Shown one piece after another: positions 41,136 through 50,016 of a DNA stretch of 64,000 bases. This DNA comes from Nocardioides mangrovi (GTDB lineage Bacteria; Actinomycetota; Actinomycetes; Propionibacteriales; Nocardioidaceae): positions 186,001 to 250,000 of the forward strand of contig NZ_JAIQZJ010000002.1 in NCBI RefSeq assembly GCF_020073815.1, in the 5' to 3' direction. The notes under the pieces were generated by a model that worked only from the letters and a program-made list of their open reading frames with translations, did not search any database and had not been told where the DNA came from. Both the position numbers and the translations under genes were made by a program. The first letter of the stretch is position 1; each line of letters opens with the position of its first letter.

Positions 41136-41944
41136 CCGAGCTGCACGAGCGGACCGACCTGCTCCACCTGCTGCGGAGCCGGCCCCTGGTGGTGCTGACC
41201 GGCGCGGGCCTGTCCACCGACTCGGGGATCCCCGACTACCGCGGGCCCCAGGCGCCGGCGCGGATGCCGATGACCTACCAGGAGTTCGTCTCCGGCCCCG
41301 AGGCCCGGCAGCGCTACTGGGCGCGCAGCCACGTCGGGTGGGGGCGGATGCGGCGCGCCGACCCCAACGACGGTCACCGCGCGCTGGCCCGGATCGCGCC
41401 CGACCTCCTCATCACCCAGAACGTCGACGGCCTGCACGAGAAGGTCGGCACCCCGCGACTCGTCGCGCTGCACGGCCGGATCGCCGACGTGGTCTGCCTC
41501 GGCTGCCGCGAGACCTCGACCCGCGCCGCGCTCCAGGAGCTGCTCGGCGAGCTCAACCCCGGGTACGCCGACCGGCACGCCGCGGTCGAGGTGCGACCGG
41601 ACGGCGACGTCGACCTCGAGGACACGGCCGGGTTCGTCGTCCCGGCGTGCGACGGCTGCGGCGGGATCCTCAAGCCGCACGTGGTGTTCTTCGGCGAGAA
41701 CGTCCCGGCCGAGCGGGTCGCCCGCTGCTACGCCGCGGTCGACGCGCTGGCGGAGACCGACGGGGTGCTGCTGGTCGCCGGCTCGAGCCTCACCGTGATG
41801 TCCGGCCTGAGGTTCGTACGACGCGCCGCGAAGGCCGGGACGCCCGTCGTGATCGTCAACCGCGGCACCACGCGGGGCGACGACCTCGCGACGTACCGCG
41901 TCGAGGACGGCTGCAGCGAGTTCCTCACCGCGCTGGCGGGCTGA
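41132..41944 (+). CDS. NAD-dependent protein deacylase (sirtuin)
   Basis: 270-residue Sir2 protein. NAD-binding VVLTGAGLSTDSGIPDYRG (~residues 20-38), TQNVDGLHEKVG, the catalytic His in VALHGRIADVV, zinc Cys pairs CLGC and CDGC, and GSSLTVMSGLRF are conserved. The RxxY pattern of class III desuccinylases is not evident, and the order fits bacterial class II (SIRT4-like) proteins. Start is TTG at 41132 overlapping the DUF2277 stop. Removes acyl groups from lysine using NAD+. Confidence 0.92.
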   Translation: MTELHERTDLLHLLRSRPLVVLTGAGLSTDSGIPDYRGPQAPARMPMTYQEFVSGPEARQRYWARSHVGWGRMRRADPNDGHRALARIAPDLLITQNVDGLHEKVGTPRLVALHGRIADVVCLGCRETSTRAALQELLGELNPGYADRHAAVEVRPDGDVDLEDTAGFVVPACDGCGGILKPHVVFFGENVPAERVARCYAAVDALAETDGVLLVAGSSLTVMSGLRFVRRAAKAGTPVVIVNRGTTRGDDLATYRVEDGCSEFLTALAG

Positions 41945-41959
41945 CCGCCCGGGACCGGC

Positions 41960-42286
41960 TCAGCCGGCCTGGTCCTTGGAGAGCTCGCCGAGGAGGTCGA
42001 CGATCTCGTGCAGCGAGAGGTCGTGGACGGCCGGGTCGAGGCCCTCGACGCGCTCGAGGGCGAGGTCCTCCGGCAGCCGGGCGCCGATGTCGAAGGTGTA
42101 GATGGTGTCGTCGATGTCGAAGTCGATGCCGCCGACCTGCGCGGCGTAGTAGTCACCCTCGGCGGTGTGCAGCACCACGCCCTCGCGGTGCTCGAGCCCG
42201 CGCTCGAGCCCGGTCTGGCTGTGGGCGACCACCACCGCCCGCTCCCCACGCACCCGTACGGACGGGTCGAGTGCCACGATCTCCAT
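41960..42286 (-). CDS. Conserved hypothetical protein
   Basis: 108 residues, soluble and acidic. MEIVALDPSVRVRGERAVVV begins it, followed by HSQTGLERGLEHREGVVLHT, and a C-terminal half DIDDTIYTFDIGARLPEDLA with helix DLSLHEIVDLLGELSK. The ATG at 42286 is preceded by GGGAGG. No known domain is recognised, but codon use and position as an isolated gene between sirtuin and ideR support it. Confidence 0.72.
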   Translation of the reverse strand: MEIVALDPSVRVRGERAVVVAHSQTGLERGLEHREGVVLHTAEGDYYAAQVGGIDFDIDDTIYTFDIGARLPEDLALERVEGLDPAVHDLSLHEIVDLLGELSKDQAG

Positions 42287-42451
42287 CTGTACCCTCCCAC
42301 TGCCTCCCCCGGCAGCCACCGACCCGGTCCCCCCGACCCGGTCGCACCCACCGTAGCGACGTCACCATCACGACAAACTCAAGGCGGACGCAAGACGCCC
42401 ACAATTGTCCGGCCAACGCCCGAGCGGGTCGGTAGTTCTGCGTGCCGGAGG
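42287..42451. other. Intergenic region between two minus-strand genes
   Basis: 165 bases with no gene. An AT-richer patch near 42360-42400 (for example CACAATTGTCCGG) and a TACGGT box (minus strand, near 42351) with TTGTCG 15 bases before it could be the promoter of the hypothetical gene at 41960-42286. Confidence 0.4.
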
Positions 42452-43138
42452 TCACAGCCTCCGGACGAAGATGTGGTCGGCTGCCTCCGGCACGATCTCC
42501 GCGGTCTCGCCGCCCGAGCCCACCAGGACCCCGGCCGGCGTCGCGACGACGGTGATCGTCTTGTCCGGCAGCGCGCCCACTCGGCGCATCGCGCTCATCA
42601 GGATCTCGTCCTTCTGCATCTCCTCCGAGATGCGTCGGACCAGCACTCTCCCCTCGTCCGAGCCGGCTGCCCGGGACAGCGGCTCGACTCCCTCCATGAA
42701 CTCCTCGACCCGCTCGCTCTCGCCCAGCTCGTCCAGGCCCGGGATCGGGTTGCCGTACGGCGACTCGGTCGGGTGGTCGAGGAGCTTGAGAAGGCGACGC
42801 TCCACGGTCTCGGACATCACGTGCTCCCATCGGCACGCCTCTTCGTGCACCAGCTCCCACTCGAGCCCGATGACGTCGGTGAGGAGCCGCTCGGCGAGGC
42901 GGTGCTTGCGCATCACCCGGGTCGCCAGGCGCATCCCCTCGTCGGTCAGCTCGAGATGACGGTCGCCCTGGACGGTCAGCAGACCGTCGCGCTCCATCCG
43001 GGCGACGGTCTGGGAGACCGTCGGACCGCTCTGGTGCAGTCGCTCCGCGATCCGGGCACGCAGCGGGACGATGCCCTCCTCGACCAGCTCGTAGATGGTC
43101 CGGAGGTACATCTCGGTGGTGTCGATCAGATCGCTCAC
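42452..43138 (-). CDS. ideR: Iron-dependent transcriptional repressor
   Basis: 228 residues aligning without gaps to IdeR/DtxR over the N-terminal half. HTH: RIAERLHQSGPTVSQTVARM (~29-48). Primary metal site residues M10, C102, E105, H106 (in ACRWEHVMSE) and ancillary H79, E83, H98 are all present at the usual numbers. The C-terminal SH3-like domain (TITVVATPAGVLVGSGGE) is intact. It represses iron-uptake genes when Fe(II) is bound. The GTG at 43136-43138 gives the correct length; a longer frame upstream overlaps photolyase antisense. Divergent from the photolyase gene by 43 bp. Confidence 0.95.
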   Translation of the reverse strand: MSDLIDTTEMYLRTIYELVEEGIVPLRARIAERLHQSGPTVSQTVARMERDGLLTVQGDRHLELTDEGMRLATRVMRKHRLAERLLTDVIGLEWELVHEEACRWEHVMSETVERRLLKLLDHPTESPYGNPIPGLDELGESERVEEFMEGVEPLSRAAGSDEGRVLVRRISEEMQKDEILMSAMRRVGALPDKTITVVATPAGVLVGSGGETAEIVPEAADHIFVRRL

Positions 43139-43181
43139 GCCTCCATTCTGTCGTATGGCACCCACTGGCAGGCTGGAGGCG

Positions 43182-44546
43182 ATGTCCGAGTCCCCTGTTT
43201 CCGCCCCCACCGCCGTCATGTGGTTCCGGCGCGACCTCCGCCTGGCCGACAACCCCGCGCTCCTCGAGGCCGTCGCCGACGGTCCCGTGCTGCCGCTATT
43301 CGTGCTCGACCCGGCGCTCTGGCGCCCGGCCGGGCCGAGCCGGCGCGCCTACCTCGGAGCGTCGCTCCGCGCCCTCGACTCCGCCCTGCGGCAGCGGCGC
43401 ACCCGGCTCTCCGTGGTCCGCGGCGACCCGGTCCGCCGGGTCGTCCTGGCCGCCCGCGAGGTCGGCGCGACCCGCGTCCACGTCGCTGCCGACTTCGGGC
43501 CGTACGGCGCCCGCCGCGACGCGGCCGTCGAGGAGGCGCTCGCCGAGCACGGCATCGAGCTGGTGCGCACCGGCTCGCCGTACGCCGTCGCGCCGGGCCG
43601 GGTGACCAGCGGGAGCGGGGAGCCCTACAAGGTCTACACGCCCTTCTCCCGCGCCTGGGCCGAGCACGGCTGGCGGGCACCGGTCGAGGCCCCGAGCGGC
43701 GGGAGCTGGCTGGAGCTCGAGAAGGACACCACCGAGATCCCGGACCCGGCGCTGCCCCCGGGCCTCGAGCTGCCCGAGGCCGGCGAGGCCGCGGCCCGCC
43801 GTACCTGGCAGGACTTCCTGGACCGGGTCGGCGACTACGAGGGCGAGCGCGACCGGCCCGACCTCGACACCACCTCGCGGATGTCGACCCACCTGCGCTG
43901 GGGCGAGATCCACCCGCGCACGATGCTCGCCGACCTGGCCCGCCTGCGCAGCGACGGCGCCGCGACCTACCGCAAGGAGATCGCCTGGCGGGAGTTCTTC
44001 GCCGACGTGCTCGCGGCCCGCCCGGAGACCGCGCGGGAGTACCTGCGCCCCGAGTACGCGCGGATGCGGTACGACGAGCCCGACGCCCAGCTCACCGCCT
44101 GGCAGCGCGGCCGCACCGGCTTCCCGATCGTCGACGCCGGGATGCGCCAGCTGCGCGCCACCGGGTGGATGCACAACCGCGTCCGGATGATCGTGGCCAG
44201 CTTCCTGGTCAAGGACCTGCACCTGGAGTGGCAGCACGGCGCGCGGCACTTCATGCACTGGCTGGTCGACGGCGATCTCGCCTCCAACCAGCAGAACTGG
44301 CAGTGGGCCGCGGGCAGCGGCGTCGACGCGGCGCCGTACTTCCGCGTCTTCAACCCGACCACCCAGGGCCGGAAGTTCGACGCCCGCGGCGACTACGTCC
44401 GGCGATGGGTGCCCGAGCTCGCCGAGGTCGCCGACCCGCACGACCCGAGCGCCGAGGACCGGGAGGCGTCGGGCTACCCGGAGGCGATCGTCGACCACGC
44501 CGCCGAGCGCCGCGAGGCCCTCGACCGCTGGGAGGAGATCAGGTGA
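43182..44546 (+). CDS. phr: Deoxyribodipyrimidine photolyase (cryptochrome/photolyase family)
   Basis: 454-residue class I CPD photolyase-like protein. The N-terminal antenna domain begins AVMWFRRDLRLADNPALLEA (~12-31). The C-terminal FAD domain has GFPIVDAGMRQLRATGWMHNR (quoted part: DAGMRQLRATGWMHNR, ~322-337), MIVASFLVKDLHLEW and DGDLASNQQNWQWAAGSG with the N/W residues that hold FAD and pass electrons. The ATG at 43182 has GGAGGCG before it; the longer frame from 43095 overlaps ideR. Repairs UV dimers using blue light. Confidence 0.94.
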   Translation: MSESPVSAPTAVMWFRRDLRLADNPALLEAVADGPVLPLFVLDPALWRPAGPSRRAYLGASLRALDSALRQRRTRLSVVRGDPVRRVVLAAREVGATRVHVAADFGPYGARRDAAVEEALAEHGIELVRTGSPYAVAPGRVTSGSGEPYKVYTPFSRAWAEHGWRAPVEAPSGGSWLELEKDTTEIPDPALPPGLELPEAGEAAARRTWQDFLDRVGDYEGERDRPDLDTTSRMSTHLRWGEIHPRTMLADLARLRSDGAATYRKEIAWREFFADVLAARPETAREYLRPEYARMRYDEPDAQLTAWQRGRTGFPIVDAGMRQLRATGWMHNRVRMIVASFLVKDLHLEWQHGARHFMHWLVDGDLASNQQNWQWAAGSGVDAAPYFRVFNPTTQGRKFDARGDYVRRWVPELAEVADPHDPSAEDREASGYPEAIVDHAAERREALDRWEEIR

Positions 44547-44572
44547 CCTCCCGAGGAGCGGGGCGACGTCCC

Positions 44573-44578
44573 TAGGAT
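44573..44578 (+). promoter_or_regulatory. -10 box of a leaderless promoter for the GH13 gene
   Basis: TAGGAT, 7 bases, then ATG at 44586. An in-frame ATG at 44577 lies within this box and is therefore not the start. Confidence 0.55.
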
Positions 44579-44585
44579 GTCCCGC

Positions 44586-46193
44586 ATGGCTTTGAACGAT
44601 CCAGCACAGCAGCAGGAGTGGTGGCGGCACGCGGTGACCTACCAGGTCTACCCGCGGAGCTTCGCCGACGGGAACGGCGACGGGATCGGCGACATCCCCG
44701 GGATCACCTCCCGGCTGCCGTACCTGCGCGACCTCGGCGTCGACGCCATCTGGATCTCGCCGTTCTACACCTCGCCGCAGCACGACCACGGGTACGACGT
44801 CGCCGACTACTGCGACATCGACCCGCTCTTCGGCACCCTCGCGGACGCCGACGCGCTCCTCGAGCGGGCCCACGAGCTCGGCCTCAAGGTGATCGTCGAC
44901 CTGGTGCCCAACCACACCTCCAGCGAGCACGAGTGGTTCCAGGCCGCCGTCGCCGCCGGACCCGGCAGCCACGAGCGCGACCGCTACCTCTTCCGCGACG
45001 CGCCCGCGGACGGCTCGCTGCCCAACAACTGGATGTCGGTCTTCGGGGGTCCCGCGTGGACCCGCGTCGAGGACGGCACCGGCGACGACGCCCAGTACTA
45101 CCTGCACCTCTTCGACTCCAGCCAGCCCGACCTCAACTGGCGCAACCCCGAGGTCGGCGACATGTTCGTCGACGTGCTGCGCTTCTGGCTCGACCGCGGG
45201 GTCGACGGCTTCCGGGTCGACGTCGCCCACGGCCTCTTCAAGGAGGAGGGGCTGCGCGACCAGCGCCGCCCCGAGGGCGTCGACCAGCTCCGCGGGCAGT
45301 CCGCCGGCGAGTCGATGGTCGAGCGCTCCGAGGTCGACGAGCCGATGTGGGACCAGCCCGAGGTCCACGACGTCTACCGCCGCTGGCACGAGGTGCTCGC
45401 CAAGTACGACGGCGACCGAATGTTCGTCGCCGAGGCGTGGACGCAGACGCCGGAGTCGATGGCCCGCTACATCCGCCCCGACGAGTTCAGCCAGGCCTTC
45501 AACTTCGCGTGGCTGCTGGCCGACTGGAAGGCCGACGCCTTCCGCGGTGTCATCACCGACACGCTCGACGCGGTCGGCCTGGTCGGCGGCTCCCCCACCT
45601 GGGTGCTGAGCAACCACGACGTCATCCGGCACGTGACCCGGTACGGCGGCGGCGAGCTCGGCCTGGCCCGGGCCAAGGCGGCCACGCTCACGATGCTCGC
45701 GCTGCCCGGCTCGGCCTACCTCTACGAGGGCGAGGAGCTCGGCCTGCCCGAGGTCGAGGTCGCCCCGGAGTTCCGTCAGGACCCGCTCTTCCTGCGCACC
45801 GGCGAGGGCGGCCGCGACGGCTGCCGCGTGCCGGTGCCGTGGAGCGGCACGGCCCCGCCGTACGGCTTCGGACCCGGGACGGGTCAGCCGTGGCTGCCCC
45901 AGCCCGACGACTGGGCGCCGCTCACTGCGGAGGCCGAGACCGGCGACGACGCGTCGACGCTCGAGTTCTACCGGGCGGCGCTCGCCGTCCGTCGTACCTT
46001 CGCGACGACGGCCGGGGACGACGTGGAGATGCTCGAGCTCGGCGAGGACGTCGTGGCGTTCCGCCGCGGCCCGGTGACCTGCGTGCTCAACTGCGGCACC
46101 GCGCCGGTCGACCTGCCCGAGGGCCGGGTGCTGATGGCCAGCGGCCCGGTCGACGGCACGCTGCCCGGCGACACGGCGGTCTGGCTGGGCTGA
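44586..46193 (+). CDS. Alpha-glucosidase, glycoside hydrolase family 13
   Basis: 535-residue (beta/alpha)8 enzyme with the GH13 regions: YQVYPRSFADGNGDGIGDIP (~18-37), VDLVPNHTS, GFRVDVAHG with the nucleophile Asp ~212, VAEAWT with the acid/base Glu ~283, and LSNHDVIRH with the third Asp ~345. The QVYPRSF start and short C-terminal beta domain fit oligo-1,6-/alpha-1,4-glucosidases rather than trehalose synthases. No signal peptide, so cytoplasmic; it acts on imported malto- or isomalto-oligosaccharides or sucrose. Confidence 0.92.
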   Translation: MALNDPAQQQEWWRHAVTYQVYPRSFADGNGDGIGDIPGITSRLPYLRDLGVDAIWISPFYTSPQHDHGYDVADYCDIDPLFGTLADADALLERAHELGLKVIVDLVPNHTSSEHEWFQAAVAAGPGSHERDRYLFRDAPADGSLPNNWMSVFGGPAWTRVEDGTGDDAQYYLHLFDSSQPDLNWRNPEVGDMFVDVLRFWLDRGVDGFRVDVAHGLFKEEGLRDQRRPEGVDQLRGQSAGESMVERSEVDEPMWDQPEVHDVYRRWHEVLAKYDGDRMFVAEAWTQTPESMARYIRPDEFSQAFNFAWLLADWKADAFRGVITDTLDAVGLVGGSPTWVLSNHDVIRHVTRYGGGELGLARAKAATLTMLALPGSAYLYEGEELGLPEVEVAPEFRQDPLFLRTGEGGRDGCRVPVPWSGTAPPYGFGPGTGQPWLPQPDDWAPLTAEAETGDDASTLEFYRAALAVRRTFATTAGDDVEMLELGEDVVAFRRGPVTCVLNCGTAPVDLPEGRVLMASGPVDGTLPGDTAVWLG

Positions 46194-46196
46194 GGA

Positions 46197-46658
46197 TCAG
46201 GCGTCGAGGGCGACGTTGTAGCGGCCGAGCAGCCGCACGAACGTCGCCAGCTCGGCGTCGTCGAGATCGGCGAGCCGGTCGTCGACCCACACCCGGCGCT
46301 CGGCGGCGACGACCTCCATCCGGTCGCGGGCGGCCTCGCTGACGGCGACCAGGCTGGCCCGGCCGTCGTCGGGGTCCGGGGTGCGGTCGACGAGGCCGAG
46401 GTCCATGAGGTGCTGGACCTGACGGCTGATGGCGCCCTTGTCGATCGTGAACGCCTCGGCCATCGCTGAGGCGCGGACGGGTCCGTGGACCTGGAGCCAG
46501 GAGAGCATGAGGTAGGTCGACCCCTGGAGCTCCGGGTGGACGGCGCGGGCCCGCTCGGCGATGACCCGACGGACGCGGCGGATCATCACGCCGACCTGCT
46601 CCTCGAGATCGCGGAGCAGATCGACGCGGGCGGCGGTCCCGGGGGTCACGGTGGTCAT
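46197..46658 (-). CDS. MarR-family regulator of the adjacent efflux pump
   Basis: 153 residues. The winged helix has VRASAMAEAFTIDKGAISRQ (~60-79) as the HTH and DPDDGRASLVAVSEAA as the wing. It is encoded directly after the MFS gene (ATGA overlap) in one operon, so it is probably a local repressor. The 15-bp sites GTTGTCGGTGGCAAC and its reverse upstream of the MFS gene are the likely operators; binding is inferred. Confidence 0.88.
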   Translation of the reverse strand: MTTVTPGTAARVDLLRDLEEQVGVMIRRVRRVIAERARAVHPELQGSTYLMLSWLQVHGPVRASAMAEAFTIDKGAISRQVQHLMDLGLVDRTPDPDDGRASLVAVSEAARDRMEVVAAERRVWVDDRLADLDDAELATFVRLLGRYNVALDA

Positions 46659-48280
46659 CGCACAGCCTCGGCCTTCACGACGGCGGGGTGGATCTCGGCG
46701 GCGACCTCGGGCGAGGTCTCGGCGATCTCCTCGATGTTGGAGGTCCGCAGCGGGACCTCCTTGATCAGGATCACGCACACGAGGGCGATCAGGGCGAACG
46801 GCGCGGCGACCAGGAAGAGCTCGCCGAACGACTGGCCGAACGCGGTCTCGAAGACCGCGCGCACCGGCTCGGGCAGGGTCGACAGGTCCGGGATGGAGTG
46901 GCTCTCGGTGCTGTCGGTCGCGATCCCCATCGCCTGGAGGGCGCTGGTGACCTTCCCGGCGACCTGGTGGCTGAGCAGCGCACCCAGCGCCGAGACGCCG
47001 ATCGAGCCGCCCATCGAGCGGAAGAACGCGACGACCGCGCTGGCCGAGCCCATCTCGGACATCGCGACGTTGTTCTGGACCGCGAGCACGAGGTTCTGCA
47101 TGGTCATGCCCATCCCGACGCCGAGGATCGCCATGAAGAGGCCGACCTCGGCGAGGTTGGTCTTCTCGTCGATGGTGCCGAGCAGCGCGAGGCCCGCGAC
47201 GACGAGCACCATGCCGCCGACCAGGAAGCGCTTCCAGCGTCCGGTCGCGGTGATGATCCGGCCGCTGAAGATGCTGGAGACGAAGAGCCCGCCGACCATC
47301 GCGATCGACATCAGGCCGGCGTGGGTCGGGCTCATGCCGCGAGCGGTCTGGAAGTACTGGCTCAGGTAGACCGTGGAGCCGAACATCGCGACGCCGACCA
47401 TGATCGAGGCGATCGTGGCGAGCGTGATGGTGCGGTCCCGGAAGAGGTGCAGCGGGATGATCGGGTCCTTGGCGACCCGCGCCTCGACGTACACCGCCGC
47501 GGCGAGCAGCACCAGGCCGAGCACCACGAGGGCCGCGCTGGTGGCCGAGCCCCAGGCGAAGTCGTTGCCGGCGAGGCTGACCCAGATCAGCAGGGTGGAG
47601 ACGCCCGCGACGATCAGCGTCGCGCCGGCGTAGTCGATGTCGACCGCGCGCTTGACCACCGGGAGGTGCAGGGTCTTCTGGAGCAGGAAGAACGCGATCA
47701 CGGCGAAGGGCAGGCCGACGAAGAAGCAGCCGCGCCAGCCGAGCGCCGAGTCGACGATGACGCCACCGATGAGCGGGCCGCTGACGGTCGCGAGCGCGAA
47801 GACCGCGCCGAGGTAGCCGGAGTAGCGACCGCGCTCCCGCGGCGACACGATGGTCGCGAGCACGACCTGGACGAGCGCGGTCAGGCCGCCGACGCCGAGG
47901 CCCTGCACGACGCGGGCGCCGATGAGGACGCCCATGCTCGGCGCGAGCGCGGCGGCGACCGAGCCGGCGATGTAGATGAGCAGCGCGACCTGCACCAGCA
48001 GCTTCTTGCTGAAGAGGTCGGCGAGCTTGCCCCAGATCGGGGTGGTCGCGGTCATCGCCAGCAGCGTCGCGACGACGACCCAGGTGTAGCCGGTCTGGCT
48101 GCCGTGGAGGTCGGAGACGATGCGGGGCAGGGCGTTGGAGACGACGGTGCTCGAGAGCATCGCCACGAACATCGCCAGCAGCAGGCCGCTGAGGGCCTCG
48201 AGGATCTGCCGGTGGGACATGGGAGCGTCGTCGGCACGTGCGGCGGCGGCAGGTTCGGTGGTCACGGAAGCTCGATTCAC
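46655..48280 (-). CDS. MFS multidrug efflux transporter, DHA2 (EmrB/QacA) family
   Basis: 541-residue drug:H+ antiporter with 14 predicted helices. Helix 1 region FVAMLSSTVVSNALPRIVSD (~38-57) and motif GKLADLFSKKLLVQVALLIY (motif A), GARVVQGLGVGGLTALVQVV (motif B) and GYLGAVFALATVSGPLIGG (motif C) are diagnostic of DHA2. The C terminus is a cytoplasmic acidic tail. GTG start at 48280 downstream of a promoter whose -35 lies inside a MarR-type operator. Co-transcribed with its presumed repressor. Confidence 0.93.
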   Translation of the reverse strand: MNRASVTTEPAAAARADDAPMSHRQILEALSGLLLAMFVAMLSSTVVSNALPRIVSDLHGSQTGYTWVVVATLLAMTATTPIWGKLADLFSKKLLVQVALLIYIAGSVAAALAPSMGVLIGARVVQGLGVGGLTALVQVVLATIVSPRERGRYSGYLGAVFALATVSGPLIGGVIVDSALGWRGCFFVGLPFAVIAFFLLQKTLHLPVVKRAVDIDYAGATLIVAGVSTLLIWVSLAGNDFAWGSATSAALVVLGLVLLAAAVYVEARVAKDPIIPLHLFRDRTITLATIASIMVGVAMFGSTVYLSQYFQTARGMSPTHAGLMSIAMVGGLFVSSIFSGRIITATGRWKRFLVGGMVLVVAGLALLGTIDEKTNLAEVGLFMAILGVGMGMTMQNLVLAVQNNVAMSEMGSASAVVAFFRSMGGSIGVSALGALLSHQVAGKVTSALQAMGIATDSTESHSIPDLSTLPEPVRAVFETAFGQSFGELFLVAAPFALIALVCVILIKEVPLRTSNIEEIAETSPEVAAEIHPAVVKAEAVR

Positions 48281-48292
48281 GACGACTAGAAG

Positions 48293-48336
48293 GTTGTCGG
48301 TGGCAACTATATTCCCGAAAGGTTGCCACCGACAAC
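48293..48336 (-). promoter_or_regulatory. Efflux promoter overlapped by two MarR-type operators
   Basis: GTTGTCGGTGGCAAC (48293-48307) and its exact reverse complement (48322-48336) each have a GTTG-N7-CAAC symmetry. On the minus strand the distal site provides a -35 TTGTCG, followed by 18 bp and -10 TATAGT, so a bound repressor would block polymerase. Confidence 0.75.
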
Positions 48337-48372
48337 GAAGTGTCGATCACACGGGGTCACATGTGAGCCGGA

Positions 48373-48636
48373 CTACTCTCCGCCGTCTCGTGCCGGGTCG
48401 GCGTCCTTGTCGCGGTGCAGAGCCTCGGACAGGCGGGCAACGGTGTCGTCGTCGGGCGAGGCGGACTGCCGGTTGCTCTCCTCGAGCTGGGCGAGCAGCT
48501 CGGCCCGGTGGACCTTCAGCGACCGGGGCGCGTCGATGCCGACGCGCACCACGTCACCGCGCACCTCGAGCACCGTGACCGTGATGTCGTCACCCAGGAC
48601 GACGCTCTCTCCCGCACGGCGGCTCAGTACCAGCAT
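48373..48636 (-). CDS. csrA: Carbon storage regulator (RNA-binding translational repressor)
   Basis: 87 residues, slightly longer than the usual ~60-75. LVLSRRAGESVVLGDDITVT (residues 2-21) and VRVGIDAPRSLKVHRAEL (~34-51) are the CsrA fold, with the R44/A-P-R region that contacts GGA; a Ser/Asp-rich tail follows. It represses flagellin translation and is antagonised by FliW, encoded next upstream of it in operon order. GGA-in-loop hairpins lie upstream of fliC and flgB. Leaderless start at 48636. Confidence 0.93.
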   Translation of the reverse strand: MLVLSRRAGESVVLGDDITVTVLEVRGDVVRVGIDAPRSLKVHRAELLAQLEESNRQSASPDDDTVARLSEALHRDKDADPARDGGE

Positions 48637-48642
48637 GGGCCC

Positions 48643-48648
48643 ACCGTA
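48643..48648 (-). promoter_or_regulatory. -10 box of a leaderless csrA promoter
   Basis: On the minus strand TACGGT, 6 bases, then ATG at 48636, giving csrA a promoter of its own between fliW and csrA. Confidence 0.55.
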
Positions 48649-48664
48649 TCCGGACGGGGGTGGA

Positions 48665-49117
48665 TCAGCCGAGCAACGGGGCCGCGACGGGCAGGCCGGG
48701 CTCGTCGAGCACGATCTGCCCGGCGACCCGCGCACCGGGGTTGACCAGCAGCGGTGCGGCGAGGTTGGCGGTGGTGTCGCCCAGGCCGGCGCCAGGGTTG
48801 AGGACCACCAGGACCAGGACGTCGGCGGCCGACTCGATCCGCAGGTCCTCCACGACGTCGTCGCCGACCTCGGGGGCGTAGTCCGGGAAGAAGTGCATCG
48901 GCGGGACGACGAGGAAGCGCAGGCCCTCCTCGTCGAGCGAGGTGAGGCTGAAGAGGTCGCTGCCGGGCTCGAGCTGGACCAGCGCGAAGCGCGTGTGGTC
49001 GGGGAAGCCGGGCAGCGGCCGCACCATCTCGATCACGGGGATCTCGAGCGACTCGGGCACGGCACCTCCTTCCACGGTGGTCTCGGTGGGGGTGGGAGCC
49101 ATCATCGTCATCGTCAT
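48665..49117 (-). CDS. fliW: Flagellar assembly factor FliW (CsrA antagonist)
   Basis: 150 residues. The FliW core is LPGFPDHTRFALVQLEPGSD (~35-54), FSLTSLDEEGLRFLVVPP (~57-74), and VLVLVVLNPGAGLGDTTANL, then APLLVNPGARVAGQIVL. FliW binds flagellin or CsrA and links flagellin export to its translation. Sits between flgL and csrA in the classic order; its ATG overlaps the flgL stop (ATGA). The first ~20 residues are Thr/Met-rich and possibly not conserved; a later start is possible. Confidence 0.94.
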   Translation of the reverse strand: MTMTMMAPTPTETTVEGGAVPESLEIPVIEMVRPLPGFPDHTRFALVQLEPGSDLFSLTSLDEEGLRFLVVPPMHFFPDYAPEVGDDVVEDLRIESAADVLVLVVLNPGAGLGDTTANLAAPLLVNPGARVAGQIVLDEPGLPVAAPLLG

Positions 49118-50016
49118 TTCAGGAAGTCCAGGAGGCTGGGCTGCACGACACGCGACGTGGCCGCCAGCGCGGCCTGGTAGGCGACTTCCTGCAGCTGGAG
49201 GTCGACCGTCGCCTTGGCGAGGTCGACGTTCTCGACCTCGGAGAGGGAGTTGTTGAGCGAGAGCTGAGCGTCGGACGCGACGCTCTGTGCCTGCTCCACA
49301 CGGTTCGTGCGCGCTCCGATGTCGGAGCGCACATTGGTGATCCGCTTGACGTCCGTGTCCAGCGCGTCGACGTTGTCCGAGACAGCGTCCAGGTCCCCCG
49401 ACCGCAGAGCGGCCGCCAGGGCCGTCAGGTGGTCGAAGAGGTTGTCCCCGTCGTCACCGAAGACCTCCGGGCCCTCGATGTCGACGCGGACCTTCGTCCC
49501 GTCGGCGACGGTGCGGACCACGCCGGTCCCCAGTCCGATCGCGTCAGGGTCGGAGAGCTCGCCGTCCGAGGTGTACGCCGTACCCCCGGCGGTGACGCCA
49601 CCGAAGACCGGGCGGTCCAGGTAGGTGACGTTGGCATTGCTGATCAGGCCGGCCCGGATCTGGTCGATCTCGGTGGCCAGCGCCTCGCGCGAGGTCGCCC
49701 CCGCGGCGCCGCTGTTGGCCTGGACGGCGAGGTCGCGGGCGCGGGTCACCTGGCTGGTGACCGTGCCGAGCGTGCCGTCGATCTGGTTGAGCCAGCCGAG
49801 TGCGTCGTTCGCGTTGCGGACGTACTGGGTCTGGTCGTTGACCGCCGAGCGGATGCGCATCGCGATCGTCGCGCCGGTCGGGTCGTCGGAGGGCCGGTTG
49901 ATGACGCGCCCGGTCGTCAGCTGCTCCTGGACGCTGGCCACCCGGTCCATCGCGGTCTGCATGCCGTTGTACGACCGGTACATCAGCATGCTCTGAGTGA
50001 TGCGAGTAGTGCTCAC
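49114..50016 (-). CDS. flgL: Flagellar hook-associated protein 3
   Basis: 300-residue filament-junction protein. The flagellin-like N terminus RITQSMLMYRSYNGMQTAMD and EQLTTGRVINRPSDDPTGAT, and the C terminus NNSLSEVENVDLAKATVDLQLQEVAYQAAL (quoted part: VDLAKATVDLQLQEVAYQAA), form the D0/D1 coiled coils. GTG start at 50016 overlapping the flgK stop. Joins the hook to the filament together with FlgK. Confidence 0.95.
   Translation of the reverse strand: MSTTRITQSMLMYRSYNGMQTAMDRVASVQEQLTTGRVINRPSDDPTGATIAMRIRSAVNDQTQYVRNANDALGWLNQIDGTLGTVTSQVTRARDLAVQANSGAAGATSREALATEIDQIRAGLISNANVTYLDRPVFGGVTAGGTAYTSDGELSDPDAIGLGTGVVRTVADGTKVRVDIEGPEVFGDDGDNLFDHLTALAAALRSGDLDAVSDNVDALDTDVKRITNVRSDIGARTNRVEQAQSVASDAQLSLNNSLSEVENVDLAKATVDLQLQEVAYQAALAATSRVVQPSLLDFLK

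Noticed and set aside
44577..44585. ATG at 44577 as the start of the GH13 gene
   Set aside because: It lies within the TAGGAT promoter box; the ATG at 44586 is spaced 7 bases from that box.
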